From Sediminibacterium sp. C3 (lineage in GTDB: Bacteria > Bacteroidota > Bacteroidia > Chitinophagales > Chitinophagaceae), in NCBI RefSeq assembly GCF_000508085.1, contig NZ_KI669560.1, positions 2,421,815-2,485,814 on the forward strand: DNA of 64,000 nt. Reading direction: 5' to 3'. The notes under the pieces were generated by a model that made no database searches, was not told where the DNA came from, and saw nothing but the letters and a program-made list of their open reading frames with translations. Positions 17,687 through 28,546 of this stretch are shown in pieces (positions within the stretch are counted from its first letter, which is position 1; each line of letters opens with the position of its first letter). Position numbers and translations under genes: made by a program.

Positions 17687-19686
17687 TAAAACCTAAATTG
17701 GGCAGAAATATACAAATTCCTTCCCAAACCGTTGATGCCGCTTCCGTGCATACGATAATCCTGATTAAAAATATTAGCCACCCCCGTGCGCAATACAAAT
17801 GTGTTAAAATCAATACTGGCGTGCATATTCAGGATATTCCATCCAGGTGTTCCTCCTTTTGGAATGCGATTATCATCTTTATCTCCCTGTGCCAACCTGT
17901 TTTGTGAACCCGCATACAAATATTCTAACATATACATCATCTTACCCGGCTTCCACTGCAGATAGGTTCTTCCGTGGTATGGCGGAATTCTTCTCATAGG
18001 TTCTGCACGGGTAGTATTTTGTCCAAAGGAATAGGCCCCGTTGCTATGCAATGTCCATCCATTCTTCCATTGATATTGAAAACTGTATTCAAGCCCTCTG
18101 ATAAACGATTCCTGGTTGTTCTCTTTAATATACACATTGTATCCGTTAATTTGCTGACCAGGCAGCTGAACGCGATTGATCAGATTGGTTAAATGCATAT
18201 AATAAAAAGCAAGAGAAGCCTGTAACTGCTTGGCCTGTACCTTATAGCCAAACTCTGTATTCATAGTCTTCTCAGGGCGTAAGCCATAGGCCGGAATTTC
18301 ATATCTAAAATCTACTAGACCAAGGGTTCCCATATCATCTATATTGGGTGCACGATAACCCGTACTGTAGGATGCATAAAAGGATTGTTGCTTATTGAGT
18401 TGGTAAGACACTGCTCCATTAAACACTAAAGAGGAAGGTTTTACTACTGCTGTATCCACTTTAATATTTAATGTATTATAACGCAGCCCTGCTTCTATGT
18501 GAACATTACCCAAAGCAATATGGTGCATGCTATACAGGGAAAAATTTCCCATGCTTGCACCGTCAGGATACAGTCCTCTTTGATTCAACACAGCATTATT
18601 CGATAGCGTTATTTGTTGCTTATTGCTATGTACCAAATCGCCATAATATTCTATACCGGTATTGGCGGTCCAGTTATTAGTGAACACAGAAAACATATCC
18701 GCAGTTAAGCCGAGTGTTCTAACCCGGTCTTCTTCCTCAAAACGATTCGCATTATCATTTCGCTGATACCTCCTACTCTCCCGATTATGTTGGAGAGAAG
18801 CCGTGAAGTTCATTTTGGATATCAGTTTATGATTTGAATTGCCTTCGAATCGCAGGTAACTCAGGTTTCGGATTTGCGGATCAAACAGATAATAGGCAAA
18901 ATTTTCCAACGCAACCCGATGATAGAGAGGTACATTTTTTTGCTGGATTTGCTGATGCATTGCAGTCAGCACCCATTGTTGATTTAGCTGCCATTTAAAC
19001 TTAAGATCAATCGCATGTTCCTTATATCCGCTTGGGCTTTGAATACCGGTTGAATCGCCTCCTGGTAAATCTCCAAATTTTCTGGAAGTGTATCCTACCT
19101 GAAAAGCAGTTTTACTACTGCGATACACCAATTCTGCTCTCCCCGTATATTCCACATCATTACTCAACATTCTTCCTATAATATTACCAGACCATTTTGA
19201 CTTGTCAGAAAAACCGGGATCTTTTGTAAAAACCTGAATCACTCCGCCCATAGCATCAGAACCATATTGCACAGAACCCGTTCCCCTGGCTACTTCTATA
19301 GCGCCAACTGAAAAAAGATCAATGGTATTAAAATATTGATTTGGGCCGTATCGGTAAGTAGCATTATTCAAACGAATACCATCAATCATTAATAAATTTT
19401 GATTGCCCGTAAGGGATCTTACAAAAGGAGAGCCACCCCCATGATTGGTTTTCTGAACAAATACCCCCATGGCTCCCACCAGGGCTTCCGGACTGGTCCG
19501 GGGTTGAAATCGCTCTACTTCGCCCAGATTAATCCGTGTAACAGAGTACGGCGTATTCAGTGTATTTTGTTTTGTTCTGGTTGCGGTAACCATTACTTCC
19601 TGTAAAGACAAAGCTGTGTCGGTCTGTGCCTTTATTGTTCCCTGCAACAGTAAACTCAACAACAAAATAATTACCGCTTTATTCAT
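17686..19686 (-). CDS. TonB-dependent outer membrane receptor
   Basis: This 666-residue protein has a signal peptide ending KAQ, a TonB box-like start (LQEVMVTATRT), a plug domain (SPFVRSLTGNQNLLMIDGIRL, RGTGSVQYGSDAMGGVI) and a beta-barrel ending in the aromatic RNLYISAQFRF. Without a carboxypeptidase-like extension it belongs to the BtuB/FecA-like group rather than to SusC. The ligand is unknown. It lies 5 bp after the phosphoesterase gene and overlaps the dehydrogenase gene by one base, so uptake of a compound released by the phosphoesterase, or of a metal cofactor, are both possible. Confidence 0.9.
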   Translation of the reverse strand: MNKAVIILLLSLLLQGTIKAQTDTALSLQEVMVTATRTKQNTLNTPYSVTRINLGEVERFQPRTSPEALVGAMGVFVQKTNHGGGSPFVRSLTGNQNLLMIDGIRLNNATYRYGPNQYFNTIDLFSVGAIEVARGTGSVQYGSDAMGGVIQVFTKDPGFSDKSKWSGNIIGRMLSNDVEYTGRAELVYRSSKTAFQVGYTSRKFGDLPGGDSTGIQSPSGYKEHAIDLKFKWQLNQQWVLTAMHQQIQQKNVPLYHRVALENFAYYLFDPQIRNLSYLRFEGNSNHKLISKMNFTASLQHNRESRRYQRNDNANRFEEEDRVRTLGLTADMFSVFTNNWTANTGIEYYGDLVHSNKQQITLSNNAVLNQRGLYPDGASMGNFSLYSMHHIALGNVHIEAGLRYNTLNIKVDTAVVKPSSLVFNGAVSYQLNKQQSFYASYSTGYRAPNIDDMGTLGLVDFRYEIPAYGLRPEKTMNTEFGYKVQAKQLQASLAFYYMHLTNLINRVQLPGQQINGYNVYIKENNQESFIRGLEYSFQYQWKNGWTLHSNGAYSFGQNTTRAEPMRRIPPYHGRTYLQWKPGKMMYMLEYLYAGSQNRLAQGDKDDNRIPKGGTPGWNILNMHASIDFNTFVLRTGVANIFNQDYRMHGSGINGLGRNLYISAQFRF

Positions 19687-19691
19687 TTGTA

Positions 19692-22417
19692 TTATTTAAT
19701 TACAGTTCCTTCTTTTTGTTGACGATAATGATCTGCACGCATATCTTCCAGCTTATCCATTTCAGGACCTTTCAGAATCTTATTCCAATCTATTGTTGTC
19801 TTATATTTCTTCATGGCTTTGTTCACGTCAAAAATACGGCTATCATGCATTTCCAATGTGTAGGGGGTATAATCCGGCTGATCTGTAAAAAAATCCTGCA
19901 GCAGACTCGCTGTTACATCGTATTGATTTACATAAGGCACACCCGAAATATTATAAATCGTTTTTAAAATGGAGCCAAAATTGGCATGGGTCTTACTAAG
20001 ATGTCCTTTCTTCACATAAGGCCCGGCCATCATTAATATAGAACGATGTGCATCCACATGATCTACTCCTCCCTGCGGATCATCTTCGGTTATAATCACC
20101 AGCATATTTTTCCAGTACTTCGTACGCGACAAGAAGTGAAGTATTCGGCCTAATGCCAGATCATTGTCTGCCATGAAAGAATGTGCACTGGTATATCCAT
20201 CTTCCGGACGTGCTTTCGCAATATGATCATTGGGCAATTGAATCGTAACAAGTGAAGGCATCGCTTCTTTACCCACAATCCATTTACGGGTAAATTCCTT
20301 TTCGAATTGATTGGCCCTGTATTGATCAGGAATATTGGTGTTATAGCCAGGGTATGCTCTGCTGGTTTTGTTAAATAAAGCCTTCTGCATGGGTACCATT
20401 ACCCCATGTCCTGCTCCGGTTGCCGTATCATACCACTCTTCCCTTACATGAGCGGTTTCATTGGCTTCTCCAAAATTGTAAAACAATTTCTTTTTGCGTT
20501 CAAATGCTTCCCAGATTCCTCCGGCTTCAGCATAGTCTTCCGGGTCTATACTTCCGGTTGTTCCGGGAAATCTTCTGCCAGGAGCAGTAGAAAATATTTT
20601 AGCTGTTTTTTCTACACTGGAATTGGCCTCCACCCATTCATTCGGAATCACCCCCATCATCCAATGATGCCCGTGAATACTGGCATCGCTGTCACAATAA
20701 AAATTATCACTAAAGGCAAACTGTCGGGCAATCTTATGATGATTGGGTGTAACCCTCAATCCCTTAAAGCGCTCTCTTTGATTAGCTAGCAAAGTATATG
20801 CATTGTTCACTCCAAACCTCGCTAGACTGCTGTCTCCTCTCGCTTCTTTAATTTGACCGAATACTTCATCGTATGTACGGTTTTCTTTGGTGATGTAAAC
20901 AATGTATTTGATTGGACTTTGATATAAACCAGGCAAGGGTGGTAAAGGATTTTGATTCATTTCAACTGTTGATTGAAAAAAAGTATTGGACAAACTGGTG
21001 GCCGTATACTTTGTTAGCTGAGCAGAATCGGGCATTGCCACTTTGTGAAAGGAACCCAATTGCAAATCGCTGATGAAAGTACCCTGTATGGGTTTCTTAA
21101 AACCCATGCCACCATTGGGTCCGGCACCCAATCCTCTTGCTGTAATAATGTAAATTTCTTTCTCATCTCTACCCAGCATTACCCTAGATGGCCCCCAGCC
21201 AGTTGGAATTAACCCCAATGTTTTTCCAGAAGCAATGTCAATAACAGCCACAGCATTAAATCCCAACAAGGCAACAAATAACTTCTTTTCGTCTTTGCTC
21301 AAACAAATACCAAAAGGTAATAAACCCCGATACTTATCTAATAATGGGCTTACTTTAATGGGTATATGCTTTACTATTTTCTGTGACCGATAATCAATCA
21401 CTGAAATATTATCATTCGTGGCGTTGGTAATATACGCATGTTGTTTACCTACTGCTATTGAATTGGGGCTGGCACCTCCTACTACTTCAATATCTTCAAT
21501 CAGTTCCCCAACCTGATGACCTGTTTTTAATTACTTAATACTTTATTGGTTGCCAGATCAATTACAAATACACTCATGGCTTCAGTGGAGGATGGACTTC
21601 CAACACCAGGAATTTTTTTCCCGTCAATGATGGTTCCATTAATAGATTCCTTTGTATTGTCACCATAAGGAGGATGAGAAATCAACATAGAATCATAGTT
21701 CTGCTCTGTCATCCCTTCTATTAAGGGATACGCATACATACCTACATTAGCAACAAAAGCATATTTTTTATCCGGACTGATTGACAAACCAAAAGGCAAT
21801 CTTCCACAGGGAATGGATGCTTCTATCTGTCTGGTCTGCATATTAATTCTAACCATGCGAAAGTTCGCACGGTCTAAAACCAACAATTCGTTTTTATCTG
21901 AATTATACAACAGATCCGAAGTAAAACTATCTTCAAATAAGATACTTCCCACTTTCCCGTTAAGAGAGATAGAATCAATCCTGCGCATTTGCTGAATATC
22001 ATAAATTAACACAGCACCATTATCACCGCCGCTCAAATACACAATATGGGATTGTTCCCCAAAATCTACCCCAAGAAAAGAACCCTTAGAAAATGGAGAA
22101 GGTGTTTTTCCATCATATGATGGAACTCGAGTAGGCTTCATACTGATTAAGTCAATAATGGTAAATACTCCATTATGCAAGGTAATAGCCTTGGTACCAT
22201 CCGGTGAAACACGCATTCCAAATGGATCATGGGTAATACGAATCATTTCTCCGGCAGGATTGATATATCTTCCGCTGGGCAAGACCGATACCCCTTTTTC
22301 ATCAATACGAGCATACTCAAACTTACCTGGCACTTCCAGCGCAGTTACCGTTTTTTTAGTTTGCGCATTCGCTAAGTTTAGTAACAAAAGAAATAAACTG
22401 GTAATTATATAACGCAT
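19692..22417 (-). pseudogene. Exported YncE-propeller / phosphoesterase protein, frameshifted
   Basis: The first part (22417 to 21527) has a signal peptide (LLLLNLANAQ) and beta-propeller repeats (GLSISPDKKYAFVAN). It stops after NKVLSN. The second part continues in the -1 frame without any stop as LKTGHQVGELIE and carries the rest of the propeller. A phosphoesterase domain follows: ITKENRTYDEVFGQ, SDNFYCDSDASIHGHHW, ITEDDPQGGVDHVDAHRS. One extra T near 21531 would give a single protein of about 908 residues, the usual size of these bifunctional proteins. It would act in the periplasm or at the outer membrane and probably releases phosphate from an ester. The alternative start of the second part at a GTG is not convincing because the homology runs across it. 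Confidence 0.8.
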
Positions 22418-22507
22418 GATTTAAAGATAACTGATTAATGATAAAATGAGGTGAATACCTAAGCATCCACCCCATTCACTAAAACTAAATCGAAATATGA
22501 GAAAAAC

Positions 22508-24034
22508 TTACTTAGCAATCCACATCAGGGTATTGATATCATCTGTCCCCTGCCTAGTTACAGCAGCAGCTCTATTTGCGCCATTTAGAGCCTGTTCTGC
22601 AACAGGGTAAATAAATCTAACTGGCACTTTATTGTTATTCAAGTTGTCACGTCCAGGTACAATTACAGGCATGCCTGTTCTTCTCCAATCAAACCAACCT
22701 TCTAAACCAGTAAAGAATAAGGCAACCCATTTTTGCAATGCAATTTTCTCTAACTTTTCTTGTGTAGTTCCTGAATAAGCTACAGCTGGTTGTGTAAAAT
22801 AATTGGCATTCGGCGTAACATTAATGCCATAAGAAGCAGGGACCATTGAGGCATAATAAGCAAAATTAGCATTGATTCCATTGAGATAATAGGTATTGGC
22901 AGTTGTGGAAGTGCTAATCATTCCCTTTTCTGCTGCTTCCGCTAAAATGAACTGAAGTTCAGCATAGTTCATAATAATACCCCTTGCAACATTCGGCAAT
23001 GGTGGCGTTTGACCATTATCATTACAAACCAAACAAGCATAACTATATCCAATTCTGGAAACACCCTGAGGACCACCATTGTAATTTAGGGCAGCCACAT
23101 CACCTAATCCATTTGGAATACCTTCAATTTTAGGATTTCCTGCAGCTACTGAATTTTGGGAAGGTCTTCCAAAAACATATAGCCTTGGGTCATTGATTGC
23201 AGACAAACGATCACTTAAAGTTTTACTTACTCTTATTTCATCAATAGAACCTACCCGAGAACTATACAAAGGCCATTGATTCGCAGGGACATCCGCTAAA
23301 TATTTCATTTCAGCATTGTCATCATTTGAGGTCATCAGAGGATATAAAGTGCTGTTTGAAACTATTGTTTGCATGTCTGCATTGACAGACTTCTTTTTAG
23401 ATAAGCGCATTAATAAACGCAATCTTAAAGAATTGGCAAGCTTCTTCCATTTAAGCACTGAGCCGTTAAAAAGAATGTCGCCATTAATTGCTTCATTACT
23501 TGTACCTAAAATTTCATTTGCCTTTTTTAAATCTGCCAGCAAACCATTGTATATTTCTTCCTGCGTATCATACTTTGGCAAGTACACTCCGTTTGATTTT
23601 GCCTTTATCGCTTCAGAATAGGGAATATCTCCGTATGCATCCGTTGCTAGAGAAAACAACCAACTTTTTAAAATTAAAGCCACACCCAAATAATTCTGCT
23701 GTACAGGTGCGCTTGAACCAGCCAGGTCAATGATGTTCTGAACATTACGCATATTACCATACACATTAGACCAGATACCATTTTTCTCACCCCACAAGTA
23801 ACGATCTTCATTTACAAACTGAATTTTTGCTGTGTACTGCACCAACAGATTACCCGTACCCCAGGCCTGTCCTACCTGCTCGTTCACAGCACTTTTAATA
23901 ATACCCGATAAAAGAAGATTTGGGGTCACTTTAGTAGGTACGTTTGGGTTGGTATTTACCTCCGTAAAATCTTTTGTACAAGCATTTAAAAACAATAGGG
24001 AAAATGTTGAAAATGCTATATATAATTTTTTCAT
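22508..24034 (-). CDS. SusD/RagB-family nutrient-binding lipoprotein
   Basis: This 508-residue protein has a lipoprotein signal with the lipobox LNAC (Cys19), which anchors it to the outer membrane. The body resembles the SusD-like-2 group (FTEVNTNPNVPT after the lipid site, AYGDIPYSEA, then a C-terminal WFDWRRTGMP). SusD proteins form a lid over the SusC channel and choose the ligand. It lies 18 bp after susC and is clearly co-transcribed with it. No glycoside hydrolase is nearby, so the substrate is probably not a polysaccharide. Confidence 0.93.
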   Translation of the reverse strand: MKKLYIAFSTFSLLFLNACTKDFTEVNTNPNVPTKVTPNLLLSGIIKSAVNEQVGQAWGTGNLLVQYTAKIQFVNEDRYLWGEKNGIWSNVYGNMRNVQNIIDLAGSSAPVQQNYLGVALILKSWLFSLATDAYGDIPYSEAIKAKSNGVYLPKYDTQEEIYNGLLADLKKANEILGTSNEAINGDILFNGSVLKWKKLANSLRLRLLMRLSKKKSVNADMQTIVSNSTLYPLMTSNDDNAEMKYLADVPANQWPLYSSRVGSIDEIRVSKTLSDRLSAINDPRLYVFGRPSQNSVAAGNPKIEGIPNGLGDVAALNYNGGPQGVSRIGYSYACLVCNDNGQTPPLPNVARGIIMNYAELQFILAEAAEKGMISTSTTANTYYLNGINANFAYYASMVPASYGINVTPNANYFTQPAVAYSGTTQEKLEKIALQKWVALFFTGLEGWFDWRRTGMPVIVPGRDNLNNNKVPVRFIYPVAEQALNGANRAAAVTRQGTDDINTLMWIAK

Positions 24035-24052
24035 AAATAATTTTTAGAGCGT

Positions 24053-27000
24053 TTAGAATTTCAAACTTAAATTAACACCAAAGCTTCTGGAAGATGGGAT
24101 TGACATATATTCAATTCCTGGCAATGCTGTACCACCAGTGTAAGACATTACTTCAGGATCAACATGAGGGACTTTTGACCAAACCGCAAGATTTCTTCCT
24201 ACAATACTTAAAGTTGCTGTCTTAAAAGGTGTATTTCTTAATAGCTGAGCGGGGAAATTAAATCCAACCTGCAACTCTCTAAGCTTTACAAAAGAAGCAT
24301 CAAACATAACTCCTTCTGCAATAGCTCTTCCTGCAGTCCAGGCAGTATGCCACTCTCTGGCAGTTACCTTAACATCGTTAGGGGTTAATTGTCCATTAAC
24401 TACTTTAACTCCTTGTCCAATTACACCATTACCTGGTTTGCTTAAATCGTATCCATCCGCTCTTCCTTCCAATGTTTCAATAATTATTCCACCTTCACGG
24501 CCTACAGTTTGTGTGTGAGAGTATACCTGACCACCCATTCTTACATCAAACAAGAAGCCTAGTTTGAAGTTGCCATAAGTAAATGTGTTATTAATACCTG
24601 CCAGCCAGTCTGGATTATAATTGCCTAACTTAATTCTCTCTGTTGTTCTAATAGGTCTGCCATTATTAAACACCATTTGACCAACATACTTACCTGTACC
24701 ATCGTAATAAGCTGCATTCGGATTAGTGTTTTGAACACGTGCAAAACCAATACCATACATATCCCCCATTCTCTCACCAACTCTTGCCTCTACTGTTACA
24801 CTTCTGCTGGCCATTACTAAATTGTTCAAACCATCAGACAATTCAACTACCTTACTTCTATTGGTGGAGAAATTTAAATCTACTGCCCATCTGAAACCAT
24901 TTTTCTTTCCAACCACTGGAACAAGATTTAGCATGGCTTCAAAACCATAATTTCGGATTAAGCCAGCATTGATAGATCTGGAACTATATCCAGAAGTTTG
25001 TGACAATGGAATATTAATAATCTGATTTTTGGTGTTACTCTGATAAAAAGTAAGGTCTAAGCCAACACGATTATTAAACATTTTAAGTTCAGTTCCAATT
25101 TCAAAGGCAGTACTAATTTCAGGCTTTAAAGACAAGTTTGCCAAACGGTCGGTTTCACCGTAAATCTGTGCAGTACCATATGCAGTACTTGGATTGTAGG
25201 CTTGTGTAAATGTAAACGGATCTGTATCGTTACCCACCTGTGCAACACTTCCACGCACTTTAGCAAAATTAATTACTGATGGTAACTTAACCATGTCACT
25301 AACGATGGCACTAACTGCTGCTGAAGTATAGAAGAAAGAATTTTTCTCAGAGCCCAATGCTTTTAATTCTGCAGGCAAGGTTAATGCGCTACTCCAGTCA
25401 TTTCTACCGGTAACATCTAAAAATAAATAGTTTTTGTAAGCAACTTGAGCAGACCCATAAAGACTATTCACTCGCTTTTCAGTTGTTGTTTGTGCAACAT
25501 CAACTGGTACACGATTATTGGTAATTTTATAAATACCAGGAATATTAAGCTGACCCGCATTTACTTCATTAAAATCAGCTTTTTGTCTGGTTTGGTTGCC
25601 TCCAAATGTACCAGAAAAAGTAAAATTATTATTCAGCTTTTTATTAGCAGAAAACAAGAAATCTGTATTTCTCTCTTCTGTAATTACTCTGGCCTCTCTG
25701 TATTGACCAAATGGAAAACGTTGAGTACTGAATGCTCTTTTATAAGTGCGCACTTCCGAAGCATAATCAGTTGCAGCACGCAATTGCAAGCTTAACCAAC
25801 TAGCCAAATCATATTTCAATGTAATATTACCAATGATACGATCAACTACTTGACCATTGGTATTTTCATATACAGTCAAATAAGGATTATCATGGTAATT
25901 GTAATTCCAGCCAAACTGCCTAATACCTTCTAGACCTGGCTGCCACAATCTTTTCATGTCTTCTATTCTAACAGATCTTGGAAACCAACTCGTAAATAAA
26001 TACATAATACTCTCTGTGCCATAACTAATAGATGGCCTGTTATCACTAGAGCTTTTAATATAAGAAACAAAAGCACGCGCACTGAATTTATCAGATAAAT
26101 TATATCCGCCACTAAAAGAAACAGTATTTCTTTTTAAATCTGTGTTAGGAACAATTCCTGTCTGGTCCAGATTGGTAAAAGAAAGTCGGAAATCACCATC
26201 TTTATTACTACCTACCAAAGCAACATTATTGGTTAATGTTCTTCCAGTCTTAAAAAAATTAGCCACCCCATCTACATCAGCCAGCCAAGGGGTAGGTGTA
26301 ATAACACTACCTGCCGGCGCATTCAAATCACCACCCAGAAATGGAATAGGTTGACCATTCAGTGTTCGTGGAGAATTAAACTGCGGATACAATTGACCTT
26401 TAAATGCAGGCCCCCAGCCTTCGTCGGTACCATCTGTCAATCCTGCACCACCACCATTCACAAATGCGAAAGCACCACCGTTACCATTCCCCTGACCATA
26501 TACATTCTGAAATTCAGGCAGCTTTAAAGCATTTTCAAAAGTTACATTTGAATTTACTTCCACACCAATTCCTTTGCTACTCTTTCCTGATTTGGTTTTA
26601 ATCACAATAACTCCATTGGCAGCTCTGGAACCGTATAATGCAGAAGCGGCAGGACCTTTTAAAACGTTCATGCTCTCAATATCATCCGGATTAACAAATC
26701 CGGCACCATTTCCAAAATCAACTTCCATATTACCCCTGCCACTACCACCTACAATAGAGTTAGAAATAGGCACCCCATCAATTACATACAAGGGCTGATT
26801 TTTATTCATATCTACAGAACGTTCACCTCTAATGGTAACTCTTGCTGAGCCACCAATTCCTGAATTTCCACCCACAACAGTAACACCAGCAATCTTTCCT
26901 GCAAGCTGACTAACTACGTTGGACTCTCTCGCTACTGTTAAATTATCACCTTTTAATTCCTGGGAAGCGTATCCGAGTTTTTTCTTTTCTCTCTTAATAC

Positions 27001-27340
27001 CCAAAGCCGTTACTACAACCTCATCTAGTTCAGAAGAAACCGCCTCTAAAGTAATTTGCAGAGATTCGCCTTTTGCACTAACTGTTCTATTTTTAAACCC
27101 AATATTGCTGACAATCATATCATCACCAATATTTGCGGAAATGGTAAAGTTTCCTTGTTGGTCGGAAACGGAATTTACCTTGGTTTTTACTACAGTAATT
27201 GTTGCACCAGAAAGGGGATTTCCCGAAGCTGCGTCAACAACTCTGCCTTTAATTACTGTCTGCGCTGAGGCAGAAAAATGAAGAAGCAATACCGACAAAC
27301 TGTACAATATTGCTTTCATTAAAATTTTCGAATTGCTCAT
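24053..27340 (-). CDS. SusC/RagA-family TonB-linked outer membrane transporter
   Basis: This 1095-residue protein has a signal peptide ending SASAQ, a carboxypeptidase-like domain (KGRVVDAASGNPLSGAT), the SusC signature region (LDEVVVTALGIKREKKKLGYA), a plug (VTIRGERSV, PLYVIDGVPI, LKGPAASALYGSRAANGVI) and a large barrel ending SFGVNLSLKF. It would import a ligand captured by SusD using TonB energy. A second ATG seven codons in (MKAILYS) gives a more typical signal peptide. The upstream 81-bp gap holds an exact TAnnTTTG box and tandem 11-bp repeats, so the gene probably has its own regulated promoter. Confidence 0.95.
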   Translation of the reverse strand: MSNSKILMKAILYSLSVLLLHFSASAQTVIKGRVVDAASGNPLSGATITVVKTKVNSVSDQQGNFTISANIGDDMIVSNIGFKNRTVSAKGESLQITLEAVSSELDEVVVTALGIKREKKKLGYASQELKGDNLTVARESNVVSQLAGKIAGVTVVGGNSGIGGSARVTIRGERSVDMNKNQPLYVIDGVPISNSIVGGSGRGNMEVDFGNGAGFVNPDDIESMNVLKGPAASALYGSRAANGVIVIKTKSGKSSKGIGVEVNSNVTFENALKLPEFQNVYGQGNGNGGAFAFVNGGGAGLTDGTDEGWGPAFKGQLYPQFNSPRTLNGQPIPFLGGDLNAPAGSVITPTPWLADVDGVANFFKTGRTLTNNVALVGSNKDGDFRLSFTNLDQTGIVPNTDLKRNTVSFSGGYNLSDKFSARAFVSYIKSSSDNRPSISYGTESIMYLFTSWFPRSVRIEDMKRLWQPGLEGIRQFGWNYNYHDNPYLTVYENTNGQVVDRIIGNITLKYDLASWLSLQLRAATDYASEVRTYKRAFSTQRFPFGQYREARVITEERNTDFLFSANKKLNNNFTFSGTFGGNQTRQKADFNEVNAGQLNIPGIYKITNNRVPVDVAQTTTEKRVNSLYGSAQVAYKNYLFLDVTGRNDWSSALTLPAELKALGSEKNSFFYTSAAVSAIVSDMVKLPSVINFAKVRGSVAQVGNDTDPFTFTQAYNPSTAYGTAQIYGETDRLANLSLKPEISTAFEIGTELKMFNNRVGLDLTFYQSNTKNQIINIPLSQTSGYSSRSINAGLIRNYGFEAMLNLVPVVGKKNGFRWAVDLNFSTNRSKVVELSDGLNNLVMASRSVTVEARVGERMGDMYGIGFARVQNTNPNAAYYDGTGKYVGQMVFNNGRPIRTTERIKLGNYNPDWLAGINNTFTYGNFKLGFLFDVRMGGQVYSHTQTVGREGGIIIETLEGRADGYDLSKPGNGVIGQGVKVVNGQLTPNDVKVTAREWHTAWTAGRAIAEGVMFDASFVKLRELQVGFNFPAQLLRNTPFKTATLSIVGRNLAVWSKVPHVDPEVMSYTGGTALPGIEYMSIPSSRSFGVNLSLKF

Positions 27341-27362
27341 AATAGTTTTGCTGTTTGATGCG

Positions 27363-27420
27363 CAAACCTATCATTGCAATGTTAACTCAATGTATTGTTA
27401 ATGTTAACTGATTGTTGTCA
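27363..27420 (-). promoter_or_regulatory. susC promoter with PHO-box-like 11-bp repeats
   Basis: On the minus strand an exact -7 box, taggtttg (27363-27370), lies 22 bp before the susC start. Upstream are four adjacent 11-mers. Read on the plus strand they are caatgttaact (27377-27387), caatgtattgt (27388-27398), taatgttaact (27399-27409) and gattgttgtca (27410-27420). The first and third match at 10 of 11 positions; the others share the attgt/aatgt core. Side-by-side 11-bp repeats ending next to the -7 box are the geometry of PhoB boxes. The regulator itself is an inference. Confidence 0.55.
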
Positions 27421-27421
27421 A

Positions 27422-28546
27422 TTATTCTATTGCATCAATCAATTTTTTTGCAAGTCCAAAACTCAAAGTCATGCCTGCACCACCCAGACCATTTAAAATA
27501 TAAACATTAGGTATGGGTGAATGAAAAAACCACGATGATCCATCTGTCATCTTTGGATATATGCCATGCCAGCTTTCTGAAATTTTCCAATCCGAAGCGT
27601 CCATAAATTGATTTAAATATTGTATTATCAAATCATTAATATCACTTCTGTCAAAAGGATCAAAAATATTACCGTATTCATGTGAATCACCAACCGTTAG
27701 CTCTCCTTTTTCATGCTGAGAAACCATTACATGGATTCCGTGTTGCAAATGCAAAGGGTAATTTTCTTCTGCAAATTTTTTCAACAAAGGCAATGAAGAG
27801 GACTGTTTAAAACTTCCGTAATGCAGTAAAGACAATCCCCCACAAACAGACGTGCCAATTGTGTCATGTGCAGGCATTTGAAACCGCATCATCTGCAATT
27901 TGCATTTTGTAATGGGAGTCTCATTAAAAACAGCAGGGAATAAAGTTTCCATCTCATGACCAGAACATACAAAAACAAAATCAGCATGTAATACTTTTTC
28001 GCTATTCTTTATATATCCTACTCCAATTTCAGTTACCGGAAAATCCCACAAAAACTGAACACTCATCAATTCACATAAATAATTACTTACATGAGCAACT
28101 GCTATTCTTGGATCAACTATCAACTCATCAGAAGAATACAACCCACCCAATAGAGAGTGTTGTTTAACATATGGATAATGCTTTGCAATTTTATCTTTTG
28201 AAAACAATTGAACAGGTCTTCCTTCTTTATTAAATATATCGTACAATTCATTTAAGACTGTCCATTCTATATCATTGTTCGCCACATGTAAGCTACCACT
28301 TTGATTATACCACATACCGGTGCCGTCACAAACCAGCTTCCAGATCTCTGCTGATTTTCTAGCCAGTTGATACAATTCCCCTGATGGCTGACCAATAGGC
28401 CAGACCATTCCGAAATTTCTGACAGATGCTCCTATTGCCCTTGCAGACTTATCTACTACCGTTACATTATATCCCTTGTCTGCCAATGCCCTGGCAACCG
28501 ACAAGCCAACAATTCCAGCACCAACAACTATTGCTTTCTTTTTCAT
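27422..28546 (-). CDS. FAD-dependent oxidoreductase, phosphonate-cluster type (TIGR03364-like)
   Basis: This 374-residue protein has the DAO fold with an N-terminal dinucleotide motif (VVGAGIVGLSVARALADKG) and a C-terminal FAD contact region (NVYILNGLGGAGMTL). The conserved RNFGMVWPIGQPSG segment resembles the TIGR03364 group, which recurs in phosphonate gene clusters. Related enzymes have been described as oxidising aminoethylphosphonate or its N-methyl derivatives to phosphonoacetaldehyde. That product would be the substrate of the hydrolase two genes upstream. It overlaps the DUF5690 gene by 4 bp. An ordinary amino-acid oxidase is less likely in this context. Confidence 0.8.
   Translation of the reverse strand: MKKKAIVVGAGIVGLSVARALADKGYNVTVVDKSARAIGASVRNFGMVWPIGQPSGELYQLARKSAEIWKLVCDGTGMWYNQSGSLHVANNDIEWTVLNELYDIFNKEGRPVQLFSKDKIAKHYPYVKQHSLLGGLYSSDELIVDPRIAVAHVSNYLCELMSVQFLWDFPVTEIGVGYIKNSEKVLHADFVFVCSGHEMETLFPAVFNETPITKCKLQMMRFQMPAHDTIGTSVCGGLSLLHYGSFKQSSSLPLLKKFAEENYPLHLQHGIHVMVSQHEKGELTVGDSHEYGNIFDPFDRSDINDLIIQYLNQFMDASDWKISESWHGIYPKMTDGSSWFFHSPIPNVYILNGLGGAGMTLSFGLAKKLIDAIE

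Noticed and set aside
19692..21401. Separate phosphoesterase gene starting at a GTG
   Set aside because: The same frame is open further upstream and continues the propeller sequence of the preceding gene, so one frameshifted gene is the better reading.
22418..22507. Hairpin gtgaat/attcac between susD and the YncE gene
   Set aside because: The stem is only 6 bp with a long loop and a poor T-run, too weak to call a terminator.
22508..27340. SusCD pair as a polysaccharide utilisation locus
   Set aside because: No glycoside hydrolase, lyase, sulfatase or hybrid sensor is near, while both sides carry phosphorus metabolism genes.
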